7,204 nucleotides of DNA from Fimbriimonadaceae bacterium. Its GTDB lineage: Bacteria > Armatimonadota > Fimbriimonadia > Fimbriimonadales > Fimbriimonadaceae. The DNA lies in NCBI GenBank assembly GCA_020849075.1, contig JADLGZ010000103.1, forward strand, positions 1 to 7,204. Direction: 5' to 3'. Below the pieces are notes generated by a model. That model did no database searches and was not told the DNA's origin. It saw only the letters and a list, made by a program, of their open reading frames with translations. Below are positions 1 to 6,718 of the stretch, piece after piece (the first letter of the stretch is position 1; each line of letters starts with the position of its first letter). The translations under genes and the position numbers were made by a program.

Positions 1-2285
1 AAGGGGGGATACCAATTCAAGAAAGGACCGCTTGGCCGATAGTTTGGTGGAGCTAGAAGAACAACATCAAGGGCCACTGGGGCCACGATTGGCGAAGGAC
101 ACTTCACATCAACCGTCAACTGCTGCGGACCAGAGACCGCCACAGAACCCAACTTTATCCACCCAAAGCCGTTGCCGTAGACGCTGGTCAGGGGCGGCGG
201 TGATGGTTCCTTTCGGTCTCCGTTAACCTCCAGAAAGAGCTGGCTAATTGCCGGTGTGCTTCCCTTTACGCTCACCCAAATATCGTGAGCCCCTGGGGCA
301 CGAGGATTAATCAGATATCGAGCGCGAAACATTCCATCAAGCGGATCAATCCTGGTACTCAGCATCAGGACACTCTCACCCGATGCACTGGAGTCCTGCT
401 GGACTTCACTCCAGTTGTGCTCGCGGCTATTCTCAGCTTCAACCCACACCATAGGTGCCAAAGAACGCCGGAGTCGCTCCAACCGGTAGCGCATGGATGT
501 AAAGGCTGAAAACGGGTTTTGATTAACCGTTGCTGAAACCTGTCGAAACCCCTCAATATCGTCCATCACATTCTGTACCTGCTGCGGAACAAGCCCGGCC
601 AGAGTGGTGAATTCCTGCATGGTCTCCTCAATACTCTCCTGAGGCACCGGAACATTCGGGCCTGTTATGAGGACAGGATCGGTGCCAAGCGTAAAGTCGA
701 GGGTCGTCTTTGTTACCTTCGCCTTAATATCTACTCCAGCCAGGGATCGAACAGAGGCGAGCTTCGGGTCCAGCAATCGCAACCTCACTTTTAGCTCCGT
801 TTGATTCGCCCACATGACCGTTTGATCGCCGTCTGCGGTACGCATCACATAGCCACTGATCTTGCGGCCATAGTCAATCCGGTTGCCATCAAGGGGGGCG
901 GGAACCCACCACGCATTGCTCCCCAATTGCATCGGCACTGCAGGGTTCTGCGCAGACTCTGGGAAGTTTAAGAAGGTTGGTCGCGGCGTCAGCCAATCGC
1001 CTTGCTCTGTTCCCTTTAGAATCGCAACCTTTTGAAGCTCTGCCTCCGTCGGGGCGCTGAAGAACCAGCCTCGCATTCCCAGTTGTCGGCTCTGCAAAAT
1101 AGTCTCGTTGAGGTCACCCTCGGCCTTGACATCTGTCGCCATCAAGAGACCTGCCCGATCCCACCGGCTCAGGGTACTCGCAGCTCTAGCCGTGCCTCTG
1201 TTGAGATCGCTGATTGAATCTCCTTCCAGCCGCACGGCAACGCCCGCCAGACCCGCAGCGTTACCCTCGTACGGGCCATTCCAGCCACTCCAAGTCTGGA
1301 TCACCGGGACGCCAAGTCGAAGCTGGAGAGCTTGGCACAGATTGATCATGCGGCGGCGGACGGCGATGTTGAAAACAGTCTGGATATCGTCCCACGCTTG
1401 GCTGCTTCGGCTGATAGCCGTGTAAATCTGGTTGCTGCTCCTGTCCCAGTAGGCGTTGATGCCGCGCTTCGGCGACCAAAGCGGTACTAACCGGGTTATC
1501 TGAGCAATGCTTGTGAAGTCAGGAGCCTGAATACTCCAAGCCTGCTCTAGCCGCTTTTGGCTACCATACTTGCGGCTCAAATAGACCTCCAGTTCGGTTC
1601 GGACCCGCGGTGAGGTGGGCACAAATCGCAGATTAGCCGGCGGGAACTGCGCGATAGATCCGAGGGGATTGATCAAGCCGCGAAAGCCGGGGGCCGATCC
1701 GGCTTGGCCAAAGGCGGCGAGCAAGCGATCACGATGATTATCGAGCCCATCCCAACCATCGGGAACTCGCGCGTCACGCAGGATGGGATACATCAGGGCA
1801 GTGTGTTCGACCGAGTTCCCCGGATCAAGTTCCTCATCAAAGTGACCATTTGTGTCGGCAGTTACACGCCGACTTTTCTGCACCGTTCCGTCCGCCGTGG
1901 CTAAGACAAGTAGCGCCTCGCTTGAACCAGGAACAGTGGCTTGGAGGCGGGTTTTGGCATTGATGCCCGCTAGGCGATACGACTCGGGTTCAACCGCAAC
2001 CCCAACCGAAGATGGTGCCAAAGAGTTGATCTCAACAAAGAATCGAACATCGGATCTACGAAGCTCATCAAAGACAGCGGGCCAAGTGCGCCCGTCGGTT
2101 GGGAGCTCAACAAGGAGATCCTTGACGCCTGCCTTTGTTGCCTGTTCAATCGCATCCACGGTGCCCGGCACCCGAACGCCGATCGGCACATAAGGCACCC
2201 CACCCCAAAGCAGCGTCCCGCTAGGGTCAACTTTCCAACCTGGGGTTTGGGCCATCAGGAGCCCGGCAAGCAAGGCGGCGGTCAT
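1..2285 (-). CDS. Secreted GH42-like glycoside hydrolase-type protein with CBM6/35-like module (C-terminus beyond window)
   Basis: Translating the minus strand from the ATG at 2285-2283 gives 761 codons without a stop, running off the left edge. This ATG is the only ATG, GTG or TTG after an in-frame TGA at 2324-2322. Residues 1-12 form a short hydrophobic segment (MTAALLAGLLMA) that looks like a minimal signal peptide but lacks a basic n-region. Residues 20-90 resemble the first strands of a TIM barrel (WGGVPYVPIGV, then VKDLLVELP and VRFFVEIN). Residues 225-252 (RTELEVYLSRKYGSQ, LEQAWS) strongly recall the 'FRRWLKEKYGSIEALNEAWG' stretch of GH42 beta-galactosidases. Residues 475-542 look like the C-terminal beta-sandwich of such enzymes. 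Residues 545-610 look helical. Residues 612-745 open with WVEAENS and continue as a jelly roll, as in CBM6/CBM35. The expected Asn-Glu acid/base pair is not seen, since residues 201-210 read FRGLINPLGS. The protein is probably exported and binds polysaccharide; catalytic activity is uncertain. Reading frame and domain outline are solid, family assignment is inference. Confidence 0.8.
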   Translation of the reverse strand, partial: MTAALLAGLLMAQTPGWKVDPSGTLLWGGVPYVPIGVRVPGTVDAIEQATKAGVKDLLVELPTDGRTWPAVFDELRRSDVRFFVEINSLAPSSVGVAVEPESYRLAGINAKTRLQATVPGSSEALLVLATADGTVQKSRRVTADTNGHFDEELDPGNSVEHTALMYPILRDARVPDGWDGLDNHRDRLLAAFGQAGSAPGFRGLINPLGSIAQFPPANLRFVPTSPRVRTELEVYLSRKYGSQKRLEQAWSIQAPDFTSIAQITRLVPLWSPKRGINAYWDRSSNQIYTAISRSSQAWDDIQTVFNIAVRRRMINLCQALQLRLGVPVIQTWSGWNGPYEGNAAGLAGVAVRLEGDSISDLNRGTARAASTLSRWDRAGLLMATDVKAEGDLNETILQSRQLGMRGWFFSAPTEAELQKVAILKGTEQGDWLTPRPTFLNFPESAQNPAVPMQLGSNAWWVPAPLDGNRIDYGRKISGYVMRTADGDQTVMWANQTELKVRLRLLDPKLASVRSLAGVDIKAKVTKTTLDFTLGTDPVLITGPNVPVPQESIEETMQEFTTLAGLVPQQVQNVMDDIEGFRQVSATVNQNPFSAFTSMRYRLERLRRSLAPMVWVEAENSREHNWSEVQQDSSASGESVLMLSTRIDPLDGMFRARYLINPRAPGAHDIWVSVKGSTPAISQLFLEVNGDRKEPSPPPLTSVYGNGFGWIKLGSVAVSGPQQLTVDVKCPSPIVAPVALDVVLLAPPNYRPSGPFLNWYPP

Positions 2286-2362
2286 GCGATGTGAGGGTAC
2301 CTCTCTGAACGACGTTTTGAATCATGAAGCCGGTTCGCGGGTACGCTAATCGAGTGAGCGCG
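2286..2362. promoter_or_regulatory. Compact divergent promoter region between glycosidase-like gene and tkt
   Basis: The two genes start back to back, with only 38 bases between the ATG at 2285 (minus) and the ATG at 2324 (plus). If transketolase starts at the GTG at 2354 or 2363, the gap grows to about 68-77 bases. A TTGAAT at 2317-2322 could be a -35 for tkt, with TACGCT (2342-2347) as a poor -10 at a 19-base spacing. On the minus strand GAGAGG lies 14 bases before the ATG at 2285, far for a ribosome binding site. No convincing promoter is visible; the call rests on the divergent arrangement alone. Confidence 0.3.
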
Positions 2363-4309
2363 GTGGTTTCAAACGATCTTCAGACACGATGTATTAATGT
2401 CATTCGGGGGTTGGCCATGGATGCCGTAGAACGGGCCAAGAGTGGTCACCCGGGAATGCCGATGGGGTGTGCGCCCATGGCAACCGTCCTCTGGACCAAG
2501 CACCTGCGTCACAACCCAAACAACCCAAAGTGGTTCAACCGTGACCGCTTCATCCTAAGCGCCGGTCATGGGTCAATGCTTCTGTACAGTCTTCTTCACT
2601 TGACTGGGTATGACCTCACACTAGACGATATCAAGGCCTTTCGCCAACTCCACTCCAAGACTCCCGGTCACCCAGAGAATTTTGCTACGCCTGGAGTCGA
2701 GATGGCCACCGGCCCCCTCGGGCAGGGACTGGCGACATCGGTTGGTATGGCGATCGCTGAGGAGCACTTGCGGGCGGTCTACGGCGAAGCCGCGTGTTCG
2801 CACTACACCTACGTCATTGCCTCTGACGGTGACCTGATGGAAGGGGTTGCTCAGGAAGCCTGCTCGCTCGCCGGGCACCTTGCGTTGGGTCGGCTCATCG
2901 TTCTGTATGACGACAACAATATCACGATTGACGGCAACACCTCTCTTGCCTTCACCGAAAATACGGCGGCAAAGTTTGAGGCCATGGGCTGGCAAGTTCA
3001 GCAGATTGATGGCATGGACGCTCAGGCCGTTGATGAGGCCCTTACCTCCGCCAAGGAGGCGACCGATCAACCAAGCTTGATATGCGCTCGCACCATCATT
3101 GGTTTTGGTAGCCCCAATAAGGCGAACAGTCCTAAATCACATGGTTCACCTCTCGGTGCGGAAGAACTCGCGCTGACGAAGGCGGCACTCGGGCTACCCG
3201 ATGAAGAGTTTTGGATCCCCGACGATGTACTGAATGAGTTCCGGGCCGCTGTTGCAAAAGGCGACGAATGGGAAGCCGCATGGCGCGCCTCGGCTCCTCC
3301 TTCGTTCCTAGCGTTGCTTGAACAATCGCCCACGATTGACTGGATTAGAAACTTCCCCATCAGCATCGAACCCGTGGCAACTCGGGCCAGCAACGGCGTT
3401 GCACTTCAGTTAGCTGCAGCCCAGTGCCACGTGATTGGTGGTAGCGCCGACCTCACCCACAATGTAATGACGGAAATCAAAGATGGCGGCACGTTTTCTC
3501 CCGCTGATCGCCGCGGTCGTAACATCAACTTTGGCGTCCGAGAGCACGCGATGGCCGCCGCCGCGAACGGCCTCACCCTTCACGGGCCAACGCGCGGCAT
3601 GGCGGGCACTTTCTTTATTTTTAGCGACTATTGCCGTCCTTCCCTCCGGCTAGCCGCCTTGATGGAATGTCCGACCATCTTCTGCTTCAGCCATGACTCG
3701 ATCGGGCTTGGCGAGGATGGCCCCACCCACCAACCCATTGAACAATTGGCGGCTTGTCGAGCCATCCCGAACTTCAACACCTTCCGACCTGCCGACGGGA
3801 GCGAAACCGCCGTCGCGTGGGCGATCGCCACGCAAAGCACGAAGACCCCGACCGCAATCATCACCTCTCGGCAATCGGTACCGAACGTGACTCCACCGGC
3901 CTCGGCGGACCACCCTGCTTTCAAAGGTGGTTACCTTCTCGTTGACCCGCCCTCGCCCAAGGTTTGCCTCGTGGCTACGGGCAGCGAGGTCGGCCTTGCC
4001 CTTTCCGCAGCCAAACTCCTCGAACAGGAAGGCGTTTCTACCCGTGTGGTTAGCCTCCCAAGTTGGTACCTCTTTGAGTTGCAACCGGATTCATATCGTA
4101 ACCACGTCCTACCCAAAGATCTACCCACGGTAAGTGTTGAAGCTGGATCCACCATGGGTTGGTCCAAGTATGCCCAAGCACACGTTGGGCTAGACCATTT
4201 CGGCGCGAGTGCGCCGTCAAATGACATCTTTCAAGCATTTGGGTTCACCCCTCAGAATGTCGCCGCCCAAGCCATAGGTTTGCTCAACAAGAAAATAGGC
4301 CCACCATGA
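2324..4309 (+). CDS. tkt: Transketolase
   Basis: Thiamine diphosphate-dependent transketolase (EC 2.2.1.1), cytosolic. It moves two-carbon ketol units between sugar phosphates in the non-oxidative pentose phosphate pathway. The 661 residues match the usual length of about 660. The TPP domain (residues about 17-335) holds SGHPGMPMG (40-48), AGHGSMLLY (80-88, with H82), GPLGQG (130-135), the metal/TPP motif DGDLMEG (168-174) with DDNN (196-199), and SHGSPLG (272-278). The pyrimidine domain has FGVREHAM (403-410), with E407 as the catalytic glutamate, and HDSIGLGEDGPTHQP (457-471). The C-terminal domain starts near 545 (LVATGSEVG). All key residues are present, so it should be active. The start is uncertain: residues 1-13 lie before the region family members normally share, no ribosome binding site precedes the ATG, and GTG codons at 2354 or 2363 would give a more typical N-terminus. 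It is a single-gene unit with a terminator at its stop codon. Confidence 0.97.
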   Translation: MKPVRGYANRVSAVVSNDLQTRCINVIRGLAMDAVERAKSGHPGMPMGCAPMATVLWTKHLRHNPNNPKWFNRDRFILSAGHGSMLLYSLLHLTGYDLTLDDIKAFRQLHSKTPGHPENFATPGVEMATGPLGQGLATSVGMAIAEEHLRAVYGEAACSHYTYVIASDGDLMEGVAQEACSLAGHLALGRLIVLYDDNNITIDGNTSLAFTENTAAKFEAMGWQVQQIDGMDAQAVDEALTSAKEATDQPSLICARTIIGFGSPNKANSPKSHGSPLGAEELALTKAALGLPDEEFWIPDDVLNEFRAAVAKGDEWEAAWRASAPPSFLALLEQSPTIDWIRNFPISIEPVATRASNGVALQLAAAQCHVIGGSADLTHNVMTEIKDGGTFSPADRRGRNINFGVREHAMAAAANGLTLHGPTRGMAGTFFIFSDYCRPSLRLAALMECPTIFCFSHDSIGLGEDGPTHQPIEQLAACRAIPNFNTFRPADGSETAVAWAIATQSTKTPTAIITSRQSVPNVTPPASADHPAFKGGYLLVDPPSPKVCLVATGSEVGLALSAAKLLEQEGVSTRVVSLPSWYLFELQPDSYRNHVLPKDLPTVSVEAGSTMGWSKYAQAHVGLDHFGASAPSNDIFQAFGFTPQNVAAQAIGLLNKKIGPP

Positions 4310-4319
4310 AGGCGGGCCT
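4298..4319. terminator. Hairpin terminator spanning the tkt stop codon, usable from both strands
   Basis: AGGCCCACC (4297-4305) pairs with GGCGGGCCT (4311-4319) around the loop ATGAA, with one A-C mismatch. The tkt stop TGA (4307-4309) is in the loop. On the plus strand the stem is followed by TTTA only. On the minus strand it is followed by TATTTTCTT, a better U-tract, so it probably also ends the PEP-CTERM gene, whose stop is at 4347-4349. Confidence 0.65.
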
Positions 4320-4346
4320 TTAGGAGTCAACCAAATGAAAGAACCA

Positions 4347-5087
4347 TCACCTCTTACGGCGACGAATTAAAGCAGCAACGCCCAGTCCAAGGACAGCCAT
4401 CGTAGCGGGTTCGGGTACGACCGTGGCCTTAGCCCAGAAGGAGATCGTGGCGTCATTGTCCAATCGAACCATCGAGTTGGGATCCAGCATCCCGCCACCA
4501 GCACCCGAAGTCAACCGAGCCCAGTTTGTCGCCAGATTGTTCGTGTGGCTCCAGTTAAATTTGTACGAGTTGACTCCCGTGTGGGCTGTCGAAGTATCCA
4601 CGCCAGCCGTTGCGCCAGCCGTAACGTTGGTAGACGAGCCTGAGAAGTTCGCGCGCTGGAACCGTGCGACCGCATTAGCAGCGTAGGATTCAAAGCTACC
4701 AAAGTTCGTTGAACCTGCGGCATTTGAGCTCGTAACATCGTCAATCCACAGGGTGATCGCGTTCGTGCTCCCCCCATTGTTGAGGATACGGATGTTCTCC
4801 AAGGTGCCGTAATTCCCCTGCAATGTCCCGTTTGCCGTCCCTCCTGCAAAGGCCGTGACGGTTGCTCCGGTCAGCGCCCAAGTATAAAGGTGCCAAGCGC
4901 CGTCCGTAATGAGAGCCGTCGCGTCCTTGTTAATCCACTCGATGCCGCCGGCGGTGCCGCCGTTATTGCCGACCCCAACATCTGCACCGCCACCGGCCGC
5001 GGTTTCTCGAATACCGATAGAGACTTGCCACGCCATGGCTGAACTTGCCACGGCAAGCAAACTTGAAACAAAAATGAGTTTATTCAT
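4347..5087 (-). CDS. PEP-CTERM sorting domain protein with jelly-roll domain in apparently permuted order
   Basis: This is a 246-residue exported protein. Residues 1-19 (MNKLIFVSSLLAVASSAMA) are a clear signal peptide with an AMA cleavage site before W20. The C-terminus is a textbook PEP-CTERM tail: VPEP at 224-227, a hydrophobic stretch at 228-241 and RRRKR at 242-246. Such tails are recognised and cleaved by an exosortase, which is not in this window. The body is rich in Gly, Ala, Asn, Ser and Thr, has no cysteine, and looks all-beta. Residues 20-120 carry WQVSIGIRETA, GGIEWI, AWHLYTW and LWIDDVT. Residues 130-222 carry GSFESY, RANFSGSS, NSYKFNW, ARLTSG and ATISFWAKA. In related jelly-roll proteins as I recall them, the FES/FSGSS half comes first and the GIRET/IDDV half second; here the order is reversed. 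The start is the only ATG that gives the signal peptide; GAGG lies 12 bases upstream. Binding partner unknown, possibly polysaccharide. Confidence 0.9.
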   Translation of the reverse strand: MNKLIFVSSLLAVASSAMAWQVSIGIRETAAGGGADVGVGNNGGTAGGIEWINKDATALITDGAWHLYTWALTGATVTAFAGGTANGTLQGNYGTLENIRILNNGGSTNAITLWIDDVTSSNAAGSTNFGSFESYAANAVARFQRANFSGSSTNVTAGATAGVDTSTAHTGVNSYKFNWSHTNNLATNWARLTSGAGGGMLDPNSMVRLDNDATISFWAKATVVPEPATMAVLGLGVAALIRRRKR

Positions 5088-5127
5088 CGTTCACCAATTC
5101 CTCAAACAGAGCGCAATACAAATCTTC

Positions 5128-5139
5128 GCTTGCGCAAGC
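5128..5139. repeat. Perfect 12-base palindrome upstream of the PEP-CTERM gene
   Basis: GCTTGCGCAAGC reads the same on both strands. It is two bases from a second inverted repeat with the same arms (5142-5157). As DNA it could be an operator half of a tandem site; as RNA it would form little by itself because there is no loop. Confidence 0.6.
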
Positions 5140-5141
5140 CA

Positions 5142-5157
5142 GCTTGGACGTTCAAGC
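5142..5157. repeat. Inverted repeat GCTTG-6-CAAGC next to the palindrome
   Basis: GCTTG (5142-5146) and CAAGC (5153-5157) flank GACGTT. The arms repeat those of the adjacent palindrome, which makes a tandem operator-like pair or a two-stem leader structure plausible. Confidence 0.5.
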
Positions 5158-5253
5158 CGATAACTTATTGTAAGGCAAAACCTGTGTTCCAGTGTCGAAT
5201 CGGCGGTCAATTTTGCGGAACCCAGCATTCCTACGGGTAAACGACGCACGAAA

Positions 5254-5278
5254 AGGGCCAGAGATTTGCTCTGGCCCT
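5254..5278 (-). terminator. Rho-independent terminator of rpsJ
   Basis: AGGGCCAGAG (5254-5263) and CTCTGGCCCT (5269-5278) form a perfect 10-base stem with a 5-base loop. Read on the minus strand the stem is followed by TTTCGT. It lies 22 bases past the rpsJ stop codon (5301-5303), so rpsJ is closed off from anything downstream. Confidence 0.85.
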
Positions 5279-5300
5279 CACCTTGCAAGAGAACGTACGT

Positions 5301-5609
5301 TTAGGTCTTGATTTGGATATCAACACCGCTCGGCAGATCAAGCCGCATGAGAGCGTCAATCGTCTTGTTGTTCGGCTCGTTGATATCAATCAACCGATTG
5401 TGAGTCCTGATCTCAAAGTGCTCCATGGACTCCTTATCAATGTGGGGACCGCGAATCACGCAGAACCTGCGGATATTGGTCGGAAGCGGAATCGGGCCGC
5501 TGATGCGTGCGCCGGTGCGGCGAGCGGTTTCGGCGATCTTTTCGGCCGAAATGTCAAGAATGCGGTGATCATAACCGCGCAAACGAATACGTACTCGTGG
5601 TGCCTTCAT
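5301..5609 (-). CDS. rpsJ: 30S ribosomal protein S10
   Basis: S10 is a component of the 30S head; as NusE it also joins the antitermination complex. The 102-residue product matches the usual length of about 102-105. Diagnostic stretches are RVRIRLRGYDHRILD near the N-terminus, TARRTGARISGPIPLPT (the extended loop region), FEIRTHNRLIDI and TIDALMRLDLPSGVDIQI at the end. I chose the ATG at 5609-5607 (MKAPRV), which gives the family's normal N-terminus. An upstream in-frame start at 5657 would add 16 residues unlike S10. The Shine-Dalgarno is weak (AGAG about 7-10 bases before). The gene is followed by its own terminator, not by rplC as in the classic S10 operon. tuf is on the same strand further upstream, but an opposite-strand glycosyltransferase gene separates them, so rpsJ needs its own promoter within 5610-5704. 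Confidence 0.98.
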   Translation of the reverse strand: MKAPRVRIRLRGYDHRILDISAEKIAETARRTGARISGPIPLPTNIRRFCVIRGPHIDKESMEHFEIRTHNRLIDINEPNNKTIDALMRLDLPSGVDIQIKT

Positions 5610-5704
5610 AGGTTTCTCTGATCGTAAATTCCAAGAGGGCGGCAAGCCCTTCCCCAACCTTACGATGCCCCATATGGTACCTGACGCCCAGTATCATTTC
5701 CTCT
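5610..5704. promoter_or_regulatory. Divergent promoter region between rpsJ and the glycosyltransferase gene
   Basis: This 95-base gap separates two divergent starts. For the plus-strand gene TATCAT (5692-5697) lies seven bases before the GTG start, the right distance for a leaderless transcript, but no good -35 is seen. For rpsJ a TACCAT (minus strand, around 5679-5674) is a possible -10. A small hairpin AGGGC-GGCAA-GCCCT lies at about 5636-5650 in the rpsJ leader. All of these are weak; the arrangement itself demands at least the rpsJ promoter. Confidence 0.4.
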
Positions 5705-6664
5705 GTGCCGTCTGCCCGAACCGTATTTCTTACCAAGCCAACTCACAAGTTGGGCGACAGCGTGATTTTGGCAACGCTCTTCGCCGAGGCCCTCAAGCTG
5801 GAACCTGACCTCCAGTTGTTTTGCCTCGGTGGAGAAACACTGACATGGGCGAACCCACTTTTGAACGGTCAGGTCCAAGTCATCAATGACCATGCGCAAC
5901 TACCCAAGCGACTCGACACTCTCATTCATTTCCGGGCACCGACCCTGGAGTCAGTTAGGTTGGCTAAGGCGAGTCGCACGGCTCTGTTCATTACCGAAGA
6001 TCGGGGGTTGCTTAAGGGTTTCGCCACTCGGCGAGTTCGTCGCAACCTCCCCAGGACGACCCACCAAGTTAATATCTGGGGCGAGTACTTTCGCCTCGCA
6101 TTTCCCAACTTCCCCAACATTACCGAGTATCTGGATTATCGCCCGCTCGTAAAGTCCACCCCCGAGACCTCAAGCTCGGTCGTCATCAATACGCATACAT
6201 CAGGCTCCAACCGGCCCCCATCTGCTCATGTATTTAGCGAAATCATTGAAATCTGCCGCGCTCATGGCCTCGGCATCAAGTTGCTCAGCGGTCGGGGATG
6301 CAACGTTGCTGAAAGCCTCCAAAAGAACCACCCCGCTGCCCAGATCATTCGGCCATCCGGCATTCAGCAACTTGCCGATCTACTGGCCAGCGCTGCGCTT
6401 GTGATTACCCCGGATACCGGCCCGGCGCATCTGGCCGCTGCGCTCCGAGTACCGGTCATTGATCTCTATTGCAAGGCTCTGTTGCCGTCGGAGCGTTGGA
6501 CTCCCTTAGCCCCCAAAGTTGCCCTCATTCGCCCCGATCGAGGCTGTCCGTCTTGCCTTGCAAGGAACCGCTGTCACCACGGCAAATACCCAGACGATAC
6601 GTGCACCGAGAGCTTCGATCTGGATCAGATATCAACAGTGATTCGGGACATTCTTGCCAAATGA
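5705..6664 (+). CDS. Glycosyltransferase family 9 (heptosyltransferase-like)
   Basis: GT9 enzymes transfer heptose or a related sugar from an ADP-sugar to lipopolysaccharide core or another envelope glycan, at the cytoplasmic face of the inner membrane. The 319-residue length is typical (about 320-350). The N-terminal Rossmann half has KLGDSVILATLFAEALK (residues 15-31), matching the 'GDhllttPllraL' start of the family; D18 sits where the catalytic aspartate is expected. The C-terminal half has TPDTGPAHLAAAL (235-247), the GT9 nucleotide-sugar signature. A cysteine cluster (C281, C284, C290, C300) near the end matches the Cys-rich tail of many WaaF-like proteins. The stretch normally reading like 'GxxxxxKrWP' is diverged (THTSGSNRPPSAHVF, 163-177), so the sugar or acceptor may differ. 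The start is GTG at 5705; no in-frame ATG lies upstream although the frame stays open, and no ribosome binding site is visible. No partner envelope genes are adjacent. Confidence 0.88.
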   Translation: MPSARTVFLTKPTHKLGDSVILATLFAEALKLEPDLQLFCLGGETLTWANPLLNGQVQVINDHAQLPKRLDTLIHFRAPTLESVRLAKASRTALFITEDRGLLKGFATRRVRRNLPRTTHQVNIWGEYFRLAFPNFPNITEYLDYRPLVKSTPETSSSVVINTHTSGSNRPPSAHVFSEIIEICRAHGLGIKLLSGRGCNVAESLQKNHPAAQIIRPSGIQQLADLLASAALVITPDTGPAHLAAALRVPVIDLYCKALLPSERWTPLAPKVALIRPDRGCPSCLARNRCHHGKYPDDTCTESFDLDQISTVIRDILAK

Positions 6665-6670
6665 CCAATA

Positions 6671-6703
6671 GAAATGCCCCTCTCAGAAAGAGAGGGGCAT
6701 TTC
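6671..6703. terminator. Perfect bidirectional terminator between the GT9 gene and tuf
   Basis: GAAATGCCCCTCTC (6671-6684) and GAGAGGGGCATTTC (6690-6703) form a flawless 14-base stem with a five-base loop (AGAAA). Each arm starts or ends with an A/T run, giving ATTTC on the plus strand and a matching run on the minus strand, so it can end both convergent genes. The GT9 stop is at 6662-6664 and the tuf stop at 6719-6721. Confidence 0.92.
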
Positions 6704-6718
6704 ATTTCGCTAACCCGA

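Larger units (their letters stand above)
5088..5253 (-). promoter_or_regulatory. Leader and probable promoter of the PEP-CTERM gene
   Basis: This 166-base stretch lies between the PEP-CTERM start and the rpsJ terminator and holds no supported gene. On the minus strand TACAAT (5172-5167) is a good -10 match, but the -35 (about ACACTG or GACACT, near 5190-5196) is weak. Two GCTTG/CAAGC inverted repeats (5128-5139 and 5142-5157) sit between this candidate promoter and the start codon. Confidence 0.35.

Noticed and set aside
365..2230. Several short open frames on both strands in the left third
   Set aside because: The continuous 761-codon minus-strand frame covers this whole region and carries coherent domain motifs; the short ones are shadows.
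2621..3070. Minus-strand 149-codon open frame, and a similar one at 3650-4084
   Set aside because: Both lie opposite the transketolase gene with its intact motifs; they have no recognisable domain.
5283..5621. Plus-strand 112-codon open frame
   Set aside because: Antisense of rpsJ.
5610..5657. Longer S10 start at 5657 adding 16 residues
   Set aside because: The extra residues do not resemble S10 and the ATG at 5609 gives the normal N-terminus.
5705..6664. GT9 gene as cargo of a mobile element
   Set aside because: I saw no flanking direct or inverted repeats, transposase or integrase; the only inverted repeat nearby is a terminator.
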